DNA of 64,000 nt from Methylotuvimicrobium buryatense 5G (GCF_000341735.1 NZ_KB455575.1:800102-864101), one strand, 5' to 3'; positions 9,501 to 17,449 are shown, numbered from the stretch's first letter. Translations and numbers: made by a program. The notes: a model not told the origin generated them from the sequence alone.

Positions 9501-10051
9501 TCGAGGTCTTGTTTTGCCTCAACCGTTTCTTGGCGAATCTGCTGCGGACGATTGTTTTGTTCGGTTAAGAGCGCGTCGAGTCTTTTGATTTGTTGGTCGA
9601 GGTTGCTAATTTTGCCTTTTTCGATAATCAGGCGTTGCTCGAGTTCTTCGATGGGGATGTGACTGAAGTCCTCTTGCTTTTGTTTCTCCAGTTTTTGTTG
9701 GGTTTGTTTGATTTCATTTTGTAAGGTTTTAATTCTGTCGGGCGCTTGTTGCAGGGCTTTTTGATAGTTTTCGCTGCGAAAATTAAACTCTCCGGTATTG
9801 GCAAGATTATCTAAAGCGGACTGATAATATTTAAGCGTTTTGGCTTTTACGCCTTCGTCGATACCTTCCCGGGTGGTAAGTGCTTCGATTTTGTTGCGTA
9901 GGTTCTCCGGATCATATTCGGATGTTACTGGCTTGCCGGTTTGGCTTTGAGCCAAAACGAGTTGGGGCATTAAGCTGCTTAGTAAAGTAAAAATAAGCAA
10001 GCCAATAATTGCCGGAGAGATCGGTTGGGTTGTCGAACAGATATTTTTCAT
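6590..10051 (-). CDS. Large mechanosensitive channel, MscK/MscM (KefA) type
   Basis: A 1153-residue channel of the MscS superfamily that opens under membrane tension to release solutes. Residues 1-34 are a signal peptide ending LAQSQ. A long periplasmic coiled-coil domain (about 40-480, very rich in Q, E, K and L heptads) is followed by roughly ten membrane helices from about 510 to 950. The conserved MscS pore and beta domain begin near 950: GLGFGLQEIFANMVSG, then RPIRVGDTVTI and WDQKELIVPNKAFI. Length and layout match MscK/MscM of Escherichia coli. Osmotic protection fits haloalkaliphilic methanotrophs. It is transcribed alone, with a family A repeat upstream. Confidence 0.92.
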   Translation of the reverse strand: MKNICSTTQPISPAIIGLLIFTLLSSLMPQLVLAQSQTGKPVTSEYDPENLRNKIEALTTREGIDEGVKAKTLKYYQSALDNLANTGEFNFRSENYQKALQQAPDRIKTLQNEIKQTQQKLEKQKQEDFSHIPIEELEQRLIIEKGKISNLDQQIKRLDALLTEQNNRPQQIRQETVEAKQDLDAARNKLEIPPTAVESKLEIEARHIHLKTLIESRTAELKKLEIEAASNPLRTEAIKSELQLLDIQKNLLAPVIAAIENTLSERRQQEAKEMQEALDQAERELADKHPVIQVVTRDNIQYSRDLQTITAKIEQSGEQKNKIDSKSAEIETDFKSAERKISLAGLSPALGKILREQRRNVPTAGQFSFQSQTIQDETAQTGLAQFKVEDRLKQLADIDQELHRIMDSEVDSKLPANERMMIQAELRVLLNSQKDLLNRLSIAYTTYLRSLGDLDFARQQMLSQAEKFAAYLDERLLWVPSSAPIDTHYLIDLFGSFQWLLSPLNWLSFTKDIVKAALSKSLFSAFSIIILIALMTIKAKVKQQLTAISNRIGKVYTDKFSYTLIAMGDIFVLALPLPLLIFLVGWLLVDNPHVADFSQAIGAGLQAASIPLLTLSIFYRLFAPEGVAQQHFQWKAKNAGVFRKQIAWVRFVAVPSVFLTELSGSPAIASHSDNLGRLAVIILMLSLAAFLFIILKPSKGVLQNYLETNPNGWLYRSRYIWYPASVVIPLTIIGFAAAGYYLSALELQHKLIVTLRMIFISIIIYDLVLRWLTLANRQLALKNARQKRKTAAAQSSKPTTTGSEDNVVTAEEELLDIPKINAQTKALLNVFIGFTLIIGSWMIWRNILPAFAFLDNITLWQHLVMIDNQEAYQPITLTNLFLAGLYAFIVGVAIRNFPGVMELLIFRRITVDAGFRYAVNHLAKYLLISIGFIVVANELGGSWSQVQWLVAALSLGLGFGLQEIFANMVSGIIILFERPIRVGDTVTISDISGKVSRIQMRATTITDWDQKELIVPNKAFITEKMINWTLTDPTTRVVIPIGIAYGSDIELAHKVMLETVRSTPLVLQDPEPSVLMLGFGDSSLDFSIRVYVSELGHRLPVTHDIHFRINHAFREHHIEIPFPQRDIHVRSIVERPTSEPTPIFEPNTNIPSY

Positions 10052-10079
10052 CGATGATGGAACGTCTTAATAAAAGATA

Positions 10080-10147
10080 GCAGGAGCAAAAATCCGCAAG
10101 CACCAAGGAAGGTGCGAATGCGGATTTTGCAGGAGCAAAAATCCGCC
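10080..10147. repeat. Palindromic block shared with the repeat families
   Basis: Just upstream of the channel gene, two copies of GCAGGAGCAAAAATCCGC flank GTGCGAATGCGGATTTT, making a hairpin GCGGATTTT-GCAGGAGCA-AAAATCCGC. The same arrangement (GATTTTGC/AGGAGC/AAAATC) appears inside the family A and C elements at 28.7, 32.5, 43.2 and 43.6 kb. This looks like a module that moves or recombines independently of the element ends. It may act as a transcript hairpin for the channel mRNA leader, but that is not shown. Confidence 0.5.
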
Positions 10148-10391
10148 GAAACTTTGTGCCTCTATGAGCTAGTCCCGAAGTTTGAAGTGCGAAAGTTATA
10201 CTTTTCGATATGCCGATAATACAGAATTCGGCAGTTTAACCATGAAGCACATGAAGTCTATTAAGTATTTCAAGAGATTGCCTAAACATTTCCGCTAACC
10301 TCTTGGGTGAGCGAAAGTTCTATACAAAAGCATAACAAGTTATTGAATTAACTTTTTATTATTCATGATCTTCATGGCGAAATGCTTTTTC

Positions 10392-10556
10392 TATACCCTT
10401 TGCTGGTCAAATTTCGGCGCCGGGGGTCCGTCAAAGGACGCCGTGAATACGTCCATGTAGGCTCTGTGACAGCAAGCATCCCTGCTGTCAAAGCCTTTGC
10501 CGAACATCCAAGCGCCTCCATGCGTCAATGTTGAAATTTGAAGGGCGATGGGTATA
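10392..10556. repeat. Family A repeat, copy A1
   Basis: A 165-bp non-coding element bounded by TATACCCTTTGC...TCAAATTTCGGC on the left and the inverse end GAAATTTGAAGGGCGATGGG-TATA on the right. The core holds GGACGCCGTGAATACGTCC and a CTGTGACAGC/GCTGTCA hairpin followed by AAAGCCTTTGC. It lies between the channel gene and aguB, filling most of the 10052-10562 gap together with the palindromic block at 10.1 kb. The remaining sequence of the gap (10148-10391) is AT-rich with no gene seen. Confidence 0.75.
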
Positions 10557-10562
10557 GGCTAA

Positions 10563-11450
10563 TTAATCGATAAATCGTTTAATTAAATTGCCGTACTCGT
10601 CAATTCTTCGGTCGCGCAGATAGGGCCAAATTTGTCTGACGCGCTCGCTACGCGCGCGGTCCAATTCCTTAGTCAAGATGATTTGTTCGCTGGTTCCGGC
10701 TTGCGCGAGAAATTCGCCTTGCGGACCGGTGATGAAGCTGTTGCCCCAGAATTCGATGCCGGTCGAGGCGTCATCGGGCGATGCTTCGAATCCGATGCGG
10801 TTACACGAAACGACCGGTAGTCCGTTAGCGATCGCGTGCGCGCGTTGAATCGTGATCCATGCGTCGAGTTGGCGCTGCTTTTCGTCGTTAGTATCGGCAG
10901 GATCCCAACCGATCGCGGTCGGATAAATCAAAATATCGGCGCCTGCCAAGGCCATTAAACGGGCGCCTTCCGGATACCACTGATCCCAGCAAACCATCAC
11001 GCCCAATTTACCGATCGAGGTCTCTATCGGTTTAAAACCGATGTCGCCGGGTGTGAAGTAATATTTTTCATAATAACCGGGATCGTCGGGAATATGCATC
11101 TTTCGGTATCTGCCGGCGATGCTGCCGTCTGTGTCGAATACGACGGCAGTATTGTGATAAAGGCCCGGCGCGCGCTTTTCGAATATTGTCGATACGATGA
11201 CGATCTCTTGATCCTTGGCGGCTTGAGACAGTATTTCGGTACTCGGTCCTGGAATCGGTTCGGCCGTGGCGAAGCAGTTAAAATCTTCATTCTGGCAAAA
11301 ATACGGGCCTAAATGTAGTTCCGGCAAAACGGCCAAGTTGGCTCCGGATTGTTTGGCCTCTTTGATTAAATCGATCGATAGATTTAGATTGCCGGCTTTG
11401 TCGGCGTTACAAGGTTGTTGAATCGCGCTGACGATGATGTTCGAGCTCAT
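10563..11450 (-). CDS. aguB: N-carbamoylputrescine amidase
   Basis: Nitrilase-superfamily amidase of 295 residues that hydrolyses N-carbamoylputrescine to putrescine, CO2 and ammonia, the last step of the agmatine route. The catalytic triad is E44 (LPELHLGPYF), K117 (RYRKMHIPDDPGYYEKYYF) and C154 (GVMVCWDQWYPEGARLMA); these motifs are specific for the AguB branch. I took the ATG at 11450 (MSSNIIVSAIQQPCN) rather than an upstream in-frame start at 11495, because the family begins this way. Agmatine deiminase aguA lies 302 bp upstream on the same strand, so the two enzymes form a complete agmatine-to-putrescine module. Confidence 0.93.
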   Translation of the reverse strand: MSSNIIVSAIQQPCNADKAGNLNLSIDLIKEAKQSGANLAVLPELHLGPYFCQNEDFNCFATAEPIPGPSTEILSQAAKDQEIVIVSTIFEKRAPGLYHNTAVVFDTDGSIAGRYRKMHIPDDPGYYEKYYFTPGDIGFKPIETSIGKLGVMVCWDQWYPEGARLMALAGADILIYPTAIGWDPADTNDEKQRQLDAWITIQRAHAIANGLPVVSCNRIGFEASPDDASTGIEFWGNSFITGPQGEFLAQAGTSEQIILTKELDRARSERVRQIWPYLRDRRIDEYGNLIKRFID

Positions 11451-11488
11451 GATTATGATGTATGACTGCGGTTCGGAAAAATCTCTCG

Positions 11489-11556
11489 CTCCCAAGCCCT
11501 AGCTTGGGAGTGTATATAGTCCAAGCTCTGCTTGGTGTGTATACAAGCAAAGCTTG
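11489..11556. repeat. Three successive AAGC/GCTT hairpins
   Basis: Hairpins in a row: CTCCCAAGC-CCTA-GCTTGGGAG (11489-11510), CCAAGC-TCT-GCTTGG (11521-11535) and CAAGC-AAA-GCTTG (11544-11556). The same motif builds a hairpin cluster at 21.64-21.69 kb. They lie in the aguA-aguB gap and could terminate or protect transcripts, but no T-tract follows any of them. Confidence 0.6.
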
Positions 11557-11636
11557 ACGGGGCGATGAAGTTCGATTTCATGATTGTGAGATATGACGGC
11601 TGTTCGAAGAAGTTCGGTATTATATCGCCAATTGCC

Positions 11637-11705
11637 GGGCGCAGTTATACCCTTTGCGGGATAAAATTCATGGCGCCTTATCAGGCGAGTTACCGAACCC
11701 TCAGC
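11637..11705. repeat. Family A remnant
   Basis: Contains TATACCCTTTGCGGGATAAA, a family A-like terminus, then GGCGAGTTACCGAACC, whose complement GGTTCGGTAACTCGC occurs inside the 62.1-kb element. No opposite end was found, so it is probably a truncated copy. With the hairpins at 11.5 kb it accounts for most of the 11451-11751 gap; no gene is seen there. Confidence 0.45.
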
Positions 11706-11751
11706 AAAGCCCGTAGTTCCTCGACGTTATTTATCACGAAATCCTTATTCC

Positions 11752-12777
11752 TTAATCTGTCGAGATAGTTGCCGGAAACTGCATCGTCATGCAATGCAGG
11801 CTGCCGTATTGATGCACGATCGGCCGGCAGGGCGTGGCAATGATTTCGTGTTGAGGGAAACATTCGGCTAGTTTATCGACGGCGGTTTGATCCATTGGAT
11901 CGTCGTAAACTGGAACCATGACCGCATCATTAATGATCAGAAAGTTCGAGTAATTGGCGGGTAAACGCTTGCCGTCTGCGTCGAAAATCGGTTTCGGCAA
12001 ATCCAGCGCAACCAACTTGTACGGTTCGCCGCTAATCATTTTCATGGCCTTAAGCTGTGCCTCCATGTTTTTTAGGCTTTGGTAATGCTTCTCGGACGGA
12101 TCGTTGCTGCTAGTATAGGCGATTGTGTCGGAACTGCAGAAGCGGGCGAGCGTGTCGATATGGGCATCGGTGTCATCGCCGTCGAGATTTTCCTGATCGA
12201 TCCACAATACGCGTTCGGCGCCGAAATGCTTTTGTAATTGCGCCTCGATTTGATCCCTGTTCAATTCCGGATTCCGGTTCGGATTGAGCAGGCATTGTTT
12301 GGTCGTCAATATCGTGCCTTCGCCGTCGCTTTCGACGCTGCCGCCTTCAAGTACCATGTCGATGTCGAGATGCGGGTTGCTTGCGAACGGGGCGTGTTTC
12401 AGTAAATTCCGATTCAAGGCATTGTCGGCCGCATGTTCGTATTTGCCGCCCCAGCCGTTGAAACGGAAATTTAGCAATAGCGGCTTGCCGTCTTTTTCGA
12501 CGGTCAGAAATGCGGTATCTCTAACCCAGATATCGTTGTAATAGGCATGTATGAAACGGATACCGGATTTTTCGACTGGTAACAGCGTTTCGATATGTCG
12601 TTGCTGAACAGCGCTCTTGCACAAGATGATCAACGATTCATAACGGCAGATCGTTTCGGCGATGAAGCGATAGCTTTGTTCGACGTCGTTGAGATTCCCC
12701 CCGAAATCGCCGGATTGATCAGGCCATGCAATCAGTACGGCGGATTGTTTTTCCCATTCTGCTGGAAAACGGATCAT
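11752..12777 (-). CDS. aguA: Agmatine deiminase
   Basis: A 341-residue enzyme of the pentein (amidinotransferase) fold that converts agmatine to N-carbamoylputrescine and ammonia. Family motifs include the N-terminal MIRFPAEWEKQSAVLIAWP, the charged loop NDIWVRDTAFLTVE, FNGWGGKYEHAADN, the central LEGGSVESDGEGTILTT and the catalytic C-terminal GSLHCMTMQFP with the nucleophile at C329. The gene starts 18 bp from the recN stop, same strand, and aguB follows. Polyamine synthesis is the expected role; the enzyme is cytoplasmic. Confidence 0.95.
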   Translation of the reverse strand: MIRFPAEWEKQSAVLIAWPDQSGDFGGNLNDVEQSYRFIAETICRYESLIILCKSAVQQRHIETLLPVEKSGIRFIHAYYNDIWVRDTAFLTVEKDGKPLLLNFRFNGWGGKYEHAADNALNRNLLKHAPFASNPHLDIDMVLEGGSVESDGEGTILTTKQCLLNPNRNPELNRDQIEAQLQKHFGAERVLWIDQENLDGDDTDAHIDTLARFCSSDTIAYTSSNDPSEKHYQSLKNMEAQLKAMKMISGEPYKLVALDLPKPIFDADGKRLPANYSNFLIINDAVMVPVYDDPMDQTAVDKLAECFPQHEIIATPCRPIVHQYGSLHCMTMQFPATISTD

Positions 12778-12794
12778 TTTTTGTTTTTCCTATG

Positions 12795-14486
12795 TTATAA
12801 AGTCGACGAAGTGTCGGAGATCGATTGAAAAAGCATTTCTCGGGCATGGGCCAAGGTGTTTTCGGTAATGTTAACGCCGCCGAGCATGCGAGCGATTTCT
12901 TCGACGCGTTCTTCGGGGGCTAGCGGCCTGACATTGGATGTCGTGATATCGCTCCGGTTATTTTTGGAGACATACAAATGATGATGGGCTTGCGATGCGA
13001 CTTGAGGTAGATGTGTAACGCACATGACTTGCCGATTGAGACTCAAAGCGCGCAATTTTTGTCCGACGATTTCGGCAATGCCGCCGCCGATCCCGGAGTC
13101 GACTTCGTCGAAGATCATCGTCGGCGTGGTTTTGTCATGGCTGGTTGTAACCTGAATAGCAAGGCTGATTCGTGATAGTTCTCCGCCGGATGCAACTTTT
13201 GATAAAGGCTTGGCCGGAAGGCCAGGATTGGCGCTAACCAGAAATTCCACTTTATCTTGGCCATCGGCGCGTGGGTGTGTAGCACCTAGCGGTGAAACTT
13301 GTACGATGAAATCGCCTTGCGGCATGCCAAGCTCCTTGATCATCGCCGAAATCCGTTCTTGCAATAGCTGGCCGCCTTGTTGGCGTTTTCGAGTTAATTG
13401 AGCGGCTAATTCATGGTATGCAGCAAGTAGCCTCTCGGTTTTTTCGGTTAATTCTTCGATGCGCTCGCCACTGTGGGTCAGATTGTTCAATTCCTGCTCG
13501 AGACCGAAGGCCAGTTCCGGCAATTCCTCGGGTTGTACATGGTGTTTACGGCAGAGGCTTTGAATGATGCCGATTTGGTTTTCCAGTGACTCCAAGCGCA
13601 AGGGGTCTGCCTCCAGGCTATCCAAATAGCGGCGTAATTGGTGCGCGGCTTCCTCGATCTGAATTTGCGCTTCGTTTAAAATGCCGTTGATAGATTCGAT
13701 ATCCGGCGCAAAACGCGTTAAATCGTTCAAGGCATGAGTCGATTGTAGCAGCAACCGGTTGAGCGATTGTTCGTCGTTTTCGTAGAGTAAATCAAGCTGC
13801 CGATGCCCGGTCGCTAGGATTTCTTCGAGGTGGGCTAGTTTGCTGTGTTCTTCTGTTAGTTCGGCATAATTGAAATTGTTCAAGTCGAGTTGCTGCAATT
13901 CGTCGAGCTGGTAGCGCAGTAATTCTTCGCGCTCGGTTCTGTCCGCGCTGGCTTTTTTCAGAGCTTGTAGTTCCTTGTGGGTTTGTTGCCATTGGTGGAA
14001 GTGGGTATCGACTTGGTCTAGTAGGGCTTGATTGCCGGCAAAAACGTCTAGCAATCGGCGCTGTTCATCGCTATGGAGTAAAGTCAAATGCGCATGCTGT
14101 CCGTGTATTTCAACTAGCTTTTCACTGAGTTCTTGTAAGGTTTGCAATGTAACCGGGCGATTGTTGATATAGGCTTTTGATCGGCCGTCATGGTTGATGA
14201 CGCGCCTAATCAGGCAGTGTTGATCATCATCCAGCTCGTTTTCTTCAAGCCATTTTTTTGCCAGAGGGGCATCCGATAAATCGAATTCCAAATTGATTTC
14301 TGCACGCTTGCTATTTGGCCGGATATAGCCGGAATCGGCCCGATCGCCTAGCGCCAAGCCAAGTGCGGTCAATAAAATCGATTTGCCGGCGCCGGTTTCG
14401 CCTGTCAATACCGACATGCCGGTGTTTACATCCAGGTTTAATGTTTTGACGACAGCCAGGTCGTTAATGGAAAGATTTAGTAGCAT
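12795..14486 (-). CDS. recN: DNA repair protein RecN
   Basis: SMC-like ATPase of 563 residues that acts early in double-strand break repair. Walker A is GETGAGKSILLTALGLALGD near the N-terminus (about 28-47). Two long coiled-coil arms rich in E, Q and L cover about 160-390 and flank the hinge-like zinc-free centre. The C-terminal ATPase half has the ABC signature SGGELSRISLAIQV, Walker B MIFDEVDSGIGG and the D/H-loop VTHLPQVASQAHHHL. The gene sits 9 bp downstream of nadK, a widespread pairing in gammaproteobacteria. No clear LexA box was identified because transcription probably begins before nadK. Confidence 0.95.
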   Translation of the reverse strand: MLLNLSINDLAVVKTLNLDVNTGMSVLTGETGAGKSILLTALGLALGDRADSGYIRPNSKRAEINLEFDLSDAPLAKKWLEENELDDDQHCLIRRVINHDGRSKAYINNRPVTLQTLQELSEKLVEIHGQHAHLTLLHSDEQRRLLDVFAGNQALLDQVDTHFHQWQQTHKELQALKKASADRTEREELLRYQLDELQQLDLNNFNYAELTEEHSKLAHLEEILATGHRQLDLLYENDEQSLNRLLLQSTHALNDLTRFAPDIESINGILNEAQIQIEEAAHQLRRYLDSLEADPLRLESLENQIGIIQSLCRKHHVQPEELPELAFGLEQELNNLTHSGERIEELTEKTERLLAAYHELAAQLTRKRQQGGQLLQERISAMIKELGMPQGDFIVQVSPLGATHPRADGQDKVEFLVSANPGLPAKPLSKVASGGELSRISLAIQVTTSHDKTTPTMIFDEVDSGIGGGIAEIVGQKLRALSLNRQVMCVTHLPQVASQAHHHLYVSKNNRSDITTSNVRPLAPEERVEEIARMLGGVNITENTLAHAREMLFQSISDTSSTL

Positions 14487-14495
14487 GAGAATGAG

Positions 14496-15377
14496 TTAAG
14501 GATAACCGCCGCTCCAGTTGAGTTTTTTTCTGAGGATTTCAAAAAAGTCGTGTCCTTCGGGATGGAGAATTCTAATCGGTTTCGGGTCTTTTTTAATCAA
14601 AATTTTATCACTGATCAATACTTCGGGTATTTCGAGATGATCGCAAGTAACCAAGGCATTGATTTGTTTGGTTTGACAAAAGCTGATTTCGATTTCGGCC
14701 GAATCGTCGATGACGATCGGGCGATTCGATAGCGTATGAGGATTAAGCGGTACCAAAACCAAGGCATTTAGAGACGGGTGCAAAATCGGGCCGCCCGCCG
14801 ACAATGAATAAGCGGTCGAACCGGTCGGGGTCGAGACGATCATGCCGTCGGATCGTTGCGAATTCAGATAGACCCCGTTAATGTGCGTGACGATTTCTAT
14901 CATGCTCGGCGTGACCCAGCGATGCACGACGACTTCGTTTACGGCGGTTTGTTCGTTAAATACCCGATGGTCGCGAATGACTTTGGTTCGCAATAGATAG
15001 CGCCTTTCTTCGCTATATTGGCCGGTTAAAATGTTATTGAGCTTGGGTAATAATTCATACGGCGAAATGTCGACCAGAAACCCGAGTCGGCCCAAATTGA
15101 TCCCGATCAGTGGAATGTCGTATTCGGCGATTGCCCGCGCGGCGGATAAAAACGTGCCGTCGCCACCGGCGGCGATAATCAGGTCGCAGCGCTCTCCGAT
15201 AGTCTCGATGGCACAGCTTTCAATGCCGGATTCCGTTATAAATTGAGCGCTCAAACGGTCTACTACGACGGCATAGTCGTGCTGTTTGAGGTAGCGGTAA
15301 AGTATCGCTAAAGTATCGGCAATGCCGGGATCGCTGGCTTTACCGATAATACCGATGGTTTTGAATGGGCTGTGCAT
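14496..15377 (-). CDS. nadK: NAD kinase
   Basis: ATP-NAD kinase of 293 residues making NADP from NAD. The GGDGTFLSAAR motif (about 71-81) binds phosphate and holds the catalytic Asp; NEVVVHR and the glycine-rich TPTGSTAYSLSAGGPILHP form the second conserved block that binds NAD. Length and order are normal. It is the first gene of the minus-strand nadK-recN-aguA-aguB group, diverging from hrcA across a 290-bp gap holding a purine-rich tandem repeat and the hrcA control region. Confidence 0.95.
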   Translation of the reverse strand: MHSPFKTIGIIGKASDPGIADTLAILYRYLKQHDYAVVVDRLSAQFITESGIESCAIETIGERCDLIIAAGGDGTFLSAARAIAEYDIPLIGINLGRLGFLVDISPYELLPKLNNILTGQYSEERRYLLRTKVIRDHRVFNEQTAVNEVVVHRWVTPSMIEIVTHINGVYLNSQRSDGMIVSTPTGSTAYSLSAGGPILHPSLNALVLVPLNPHTLSNRPIVIDDSAEIEISFCQTKQINALVTCDHLEIPEVLISDKILIKKDPKPIRILHPEGHDFFEILRKKLNWSGGYP

Positions 15378-15440
15378 GGTCGTTAATCTGGGAAAGGATT
15401 TGTTCGAATTATACTCAATAAGTCAAGGGATGAGGTTTTA

Positions 15441-15509
15441 AAGATGAAAGATGAGAAAGGTGAAAGGTGAAAGGTGAAAGGGGAAAGGGGAAAGGGGAAA
15501 GGGGAGGGG
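15441..15509. repeat. Purine-only heptamer tandem repeat
   Basis: About ten 7-bp units, first GAAAGGT-like and then GAAAGGG, with the plus strand almost entirely purine for some 65 bases; a short GTGTG repeat follows to about 15525. It lies between nadK and the hrcA promoter. Such a tract can form triplex or slip during replication. The heptamer differs from the TGGTGAA heptamers near 41 kb although the period is the same. Confidence 0.8.
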
Positions 15510-15586
15510 TGTGGTGTGGTGTGGGCTGTGATGGGGGGTATTACGCGAGTTATGCTAAGTGGGTGTTTTTATTGTATTTGCTAGTA

Positions 15587-15615
15587 TTGACAAGCAGAGG
15601 GTGAGCTGCTAATTT
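15587..15615 (+). promoter_or_regulatory. Sigma-70 type promoter of hrcA
   Basis: A perfect -35 TTGACA (15587-15592) is followed after 17 bp by TAATTT (15610-15615) as -10. The CIRCE operator begins six bases downstream, where a repressor would block polymerase. The start codon of hrcA is at 15667. Confidence 0.75.
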
Positions 15616-15621
15616 GCGCGG

Positions 15622-15648
15622 TTGGCACTCGATGGGGTAGAGTGCTAA
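15622..15648 (+). promoter_or_regulatory. CIRCE operator for HrcA
   Basis: Inverted repeat TTGGCACTC-N9-GAGTGCTAA, one base off the consensus TTAGCACTC-N9-GAGTGCTAA. HrcA binds CIRCE, so hrcA and the genes behind it should be autoregulated and induced on heat shock when HrcA loses activity. Confidence 0.93.
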
Positions 15649-15666
15649 TACGCTAGAGGGTTTAAT

Positions 15667-16710
15667 GTGAGTAACAATCAGGTGTTGAACGAAAGATCGC
15701 TGCAATTATTGAAAGCATTGGTTGAACGTTATATCCAAGACGGACAACCGGTAGGATCGCGCGCATTGTCTAAGGATACCGAATTGAAATTGAGTCCGGC
15801 AACGATTCGTAATGTCATGGCCGATCTGGAAGACATGGGTTTGATTCGTTCTCCGCACACCAGTGCTGGCCGGGTGCCAACCGTAAGCGGCTATCGTTTG
15901 TTCATCGATTCGCTGCTGACTGTTAAGCCTCTGGACTCTGAAGAACTTAAGCTGTTACGCAAAAATTTAATTGCCAAAGATAACGTCAATGATGTCATCG
16001 GTGTGGCATCAAGGATATTATCCGACGTCACGCGCATGGCCGGTGTCGTGACATTGCCCAAGCGCGAACTGGTCAGTCTACGCCATATCGAGTTTTTGCC
16101 GTTATCCAACACCCGTGTATTGGTCATTTTCGTGACTAACGAACAGGAAGTGCATAATAAAATCCTCCATACCTCAAAGCAATTTACGCCCGCTCAATTG
16201 CAGCAAGCCGCTAATTATTTAAATTCCGTCTATTCCGGGTTAAGTCTAGCCGCAGTTAGAAAAGCCGTACTGAAAGAACTCAAGGACGCTCAAGAGCGAA
16301 TGAACAGGGAAATGTTGGACGCGGTAGAAATGGCCAAGTTGGCGCTCGATCCTGAAAAGTCGGATGAAGATTATGTGCTAAGCGGCGAGACCAATTTAAT
16401 GGGATTTTCCGAGTTATCGGACATGGATAGGCTTAAGGAGCTGTTCGATGCTTTTAGTCAAAAACGCGGTGTTATCCATTTGCTAGATCAATGCTTAAAT
16501 GCCGAAGGCGTGCAAATTTTTATCGGTGAAGAATCAGGTTATCACGCATTCGAACAATGCAGTTTAGTCACCGCCCCGTACTCGATTAACGAACAAGTGG
16601 TCGGCGTTTTAGGTGTAATAGGACCCACCCGAATGGCTTATGAAAAAGTGATTCCTTTTGTCGATATTACGGCAAAATTATTAGGCGCGGCCTTGAATCC
16701 TAAAACATAA
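15667..16710 (+). CDS. hrcA: Heat-inducible transcription repressor HrcA
   Basis: A 347-residue repressor that binds CIRCE and needs GroEL for full activity. The N-terminal winged helix covers about 5-75 (ERSLQLLKALVERYIQDGQP, then GSRALSK and LSPATIRNVMADLEDMGLI), followed by the SPHTSAGRVPTVSGYRLFID stretch, and a C-terminal GAF-like domain (GEESGYHAFEQCSLVTAPY). The GTG at 15667 is the start; an AG-rich GAGGG precedes it. HrcA is uncommon in enteric gammaproteobacteria, which rely on sigma-32, but occurs in methanotrophs and xanthomonads. First gene of hrcA-grpE-dnaK-dnaJ. Confidence 0.95.
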   Translation: MSNNQVLNERSLQLLKALVERYIQDGQPVGSRALSKDTELKLSPATIRNVMADLEDMGLIRSPHTSAGRVPTVSGYRLFIDSLLTVKPLDSEELKLLRKNLIAKDNVNDVIGVASRILSDVTRMAGVVTLPKRELVSLRHIEFLPLSNTRVLVIFVTNEQEVHNKILHTSKQFTPAQLQQAANYLNSVYSGLSLAAVRKAVLKELKDAQERMNREMLDAVEMAKLALDPEKSDEDYVLSGETNLMGFSELSDMDRLKELFDAFSQKRGVIHLLDQCLNAEGVQIFIGEESGYHAFEQCSLVTAPYSINEQVVGVLGVIGPTRMAYEKVIPFVDITAKLLGAALNPKT

Positions 16711-16778
16711 GCCCCACATTCCTTGACATGAAGTTTTCCGCGGAAGCGGACCGTTTTTATTTAAACCGGAGTTTAATA

Positions 16779-17426
16779 ATGAGTAACGAGCAGGAGTTGC
16801 CGGAAAAGGCAACGGACGAGCAAGCTGATGTCATTTCGGCGCAAAGCGCCAGCGCGCAGCTAGATAGCAATGTAGACGATAGCAGTCAGCCGCAGGCGGC
16901 TCAAAAGGTAAATGTCGAAGAGTTGTCGCAAAAGCTCGAGGAGGCCGAACAAAAGGCTACGGAAAATTGGGACAAAGTTCTGCGCATACAAGCGGAAATG
17001 GAAAACCTGAAAAGAAGAACCCAAAAGGATTTGGAAAACGCTCATAAGTTTGCGTTGGAAAATTTTGCCAAAGAATTATTAACTGTCGTCGATAGTTTGG
17101 AGCTTGGTTTGCAAGCCGCTATCGGCGACAGCCCCGAAGTGCAAAAGTTTCGAGAAGGCAGCGAACTGACATTAAAACAATTCGAAGCCGTTTTTTCTAA
17201 ATTCAATATAGAAGTGGTTAATCCGCTCGGACAACCGTTCGATCCTGAGCTTCATCAGGCGATGGCGATGCAACCATCCGCCGATGCCGAACCGAACTCG
17301 GTCATTAATGTATTTCAGAAGGGCTATGTATTGAATGGACGGTTGTTGCGCCCGGCAATGGTTGTTGTCGCCAAGGCCGACGATAACCCTCCGCAAGAAA
17401 CACCAAAAATCGATGAACAGGCTTGA
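16779..17426 (+). CDS. grpE: Nucleotide exchange factor GrpE
   Basis: A 215-residue GrpE that speeds ADP release from DnaK. The acidic, disordered N-terminus (1-60) leads into a long helix (ELSQKLEEAEQKATENWDKV, then EMENLKRRTQKDLENAHKFA) for dimerisation, and a C-terminal beta domain (VEVVNPLGQPFDPELHQAM-like, YVLNGRLLRPAMVVVAK). I chose the ATG at 16779, which has GGAG upstream, over the in-frame ATG at 16728. Its stop codon overlaps the -35 of the sigma-32-like dnaK promoter. Confidence 0.95.
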   Translation: MSNEQELPEKATDEQADVISAQSASAQLDSNVDDSSQPQAAQKVNVEELSQKLEEAEQKATENWDKVLRIQAEMENLKRRTQKDLENAHKFALENFAKELLTVVDSLELGLQAAIGDSPEVQKFREGSELTLKQFEAVFSKFNIEVVNPLGQPFDPELHQAMAMQPSADAEPNSVINVFQKGYVLNGRLLRPAMVVVAKADDNPPQETPKIDEQA

Positions 17427-17449
17427 ACGCTTTAAAACAGCCCCCATAT
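17422..17449 (+). promoter_or_regulatory. Sigma-32 (RpoH) type promoter for dnaK
   Basis: CTTGAA (17422-17427) and CCCCATAT (17442-17449) match the heat-shock consensus CTTGAAA and CCCCATNT with a 14-bp spacer. The -35 overlaps the grpE TGA stop. It lies 48 bp before the dnaK ATG and would give dnaK its own heat-shock start besides read-through from hrcA. Confidence 0.8.

Noticed and set aside
16728-16778. Upstream start for GrpE
   Set aside because: The additional 17 residues are not GrpE-like, and a better Shine-Dalgarno precedes the ATG at 16779.
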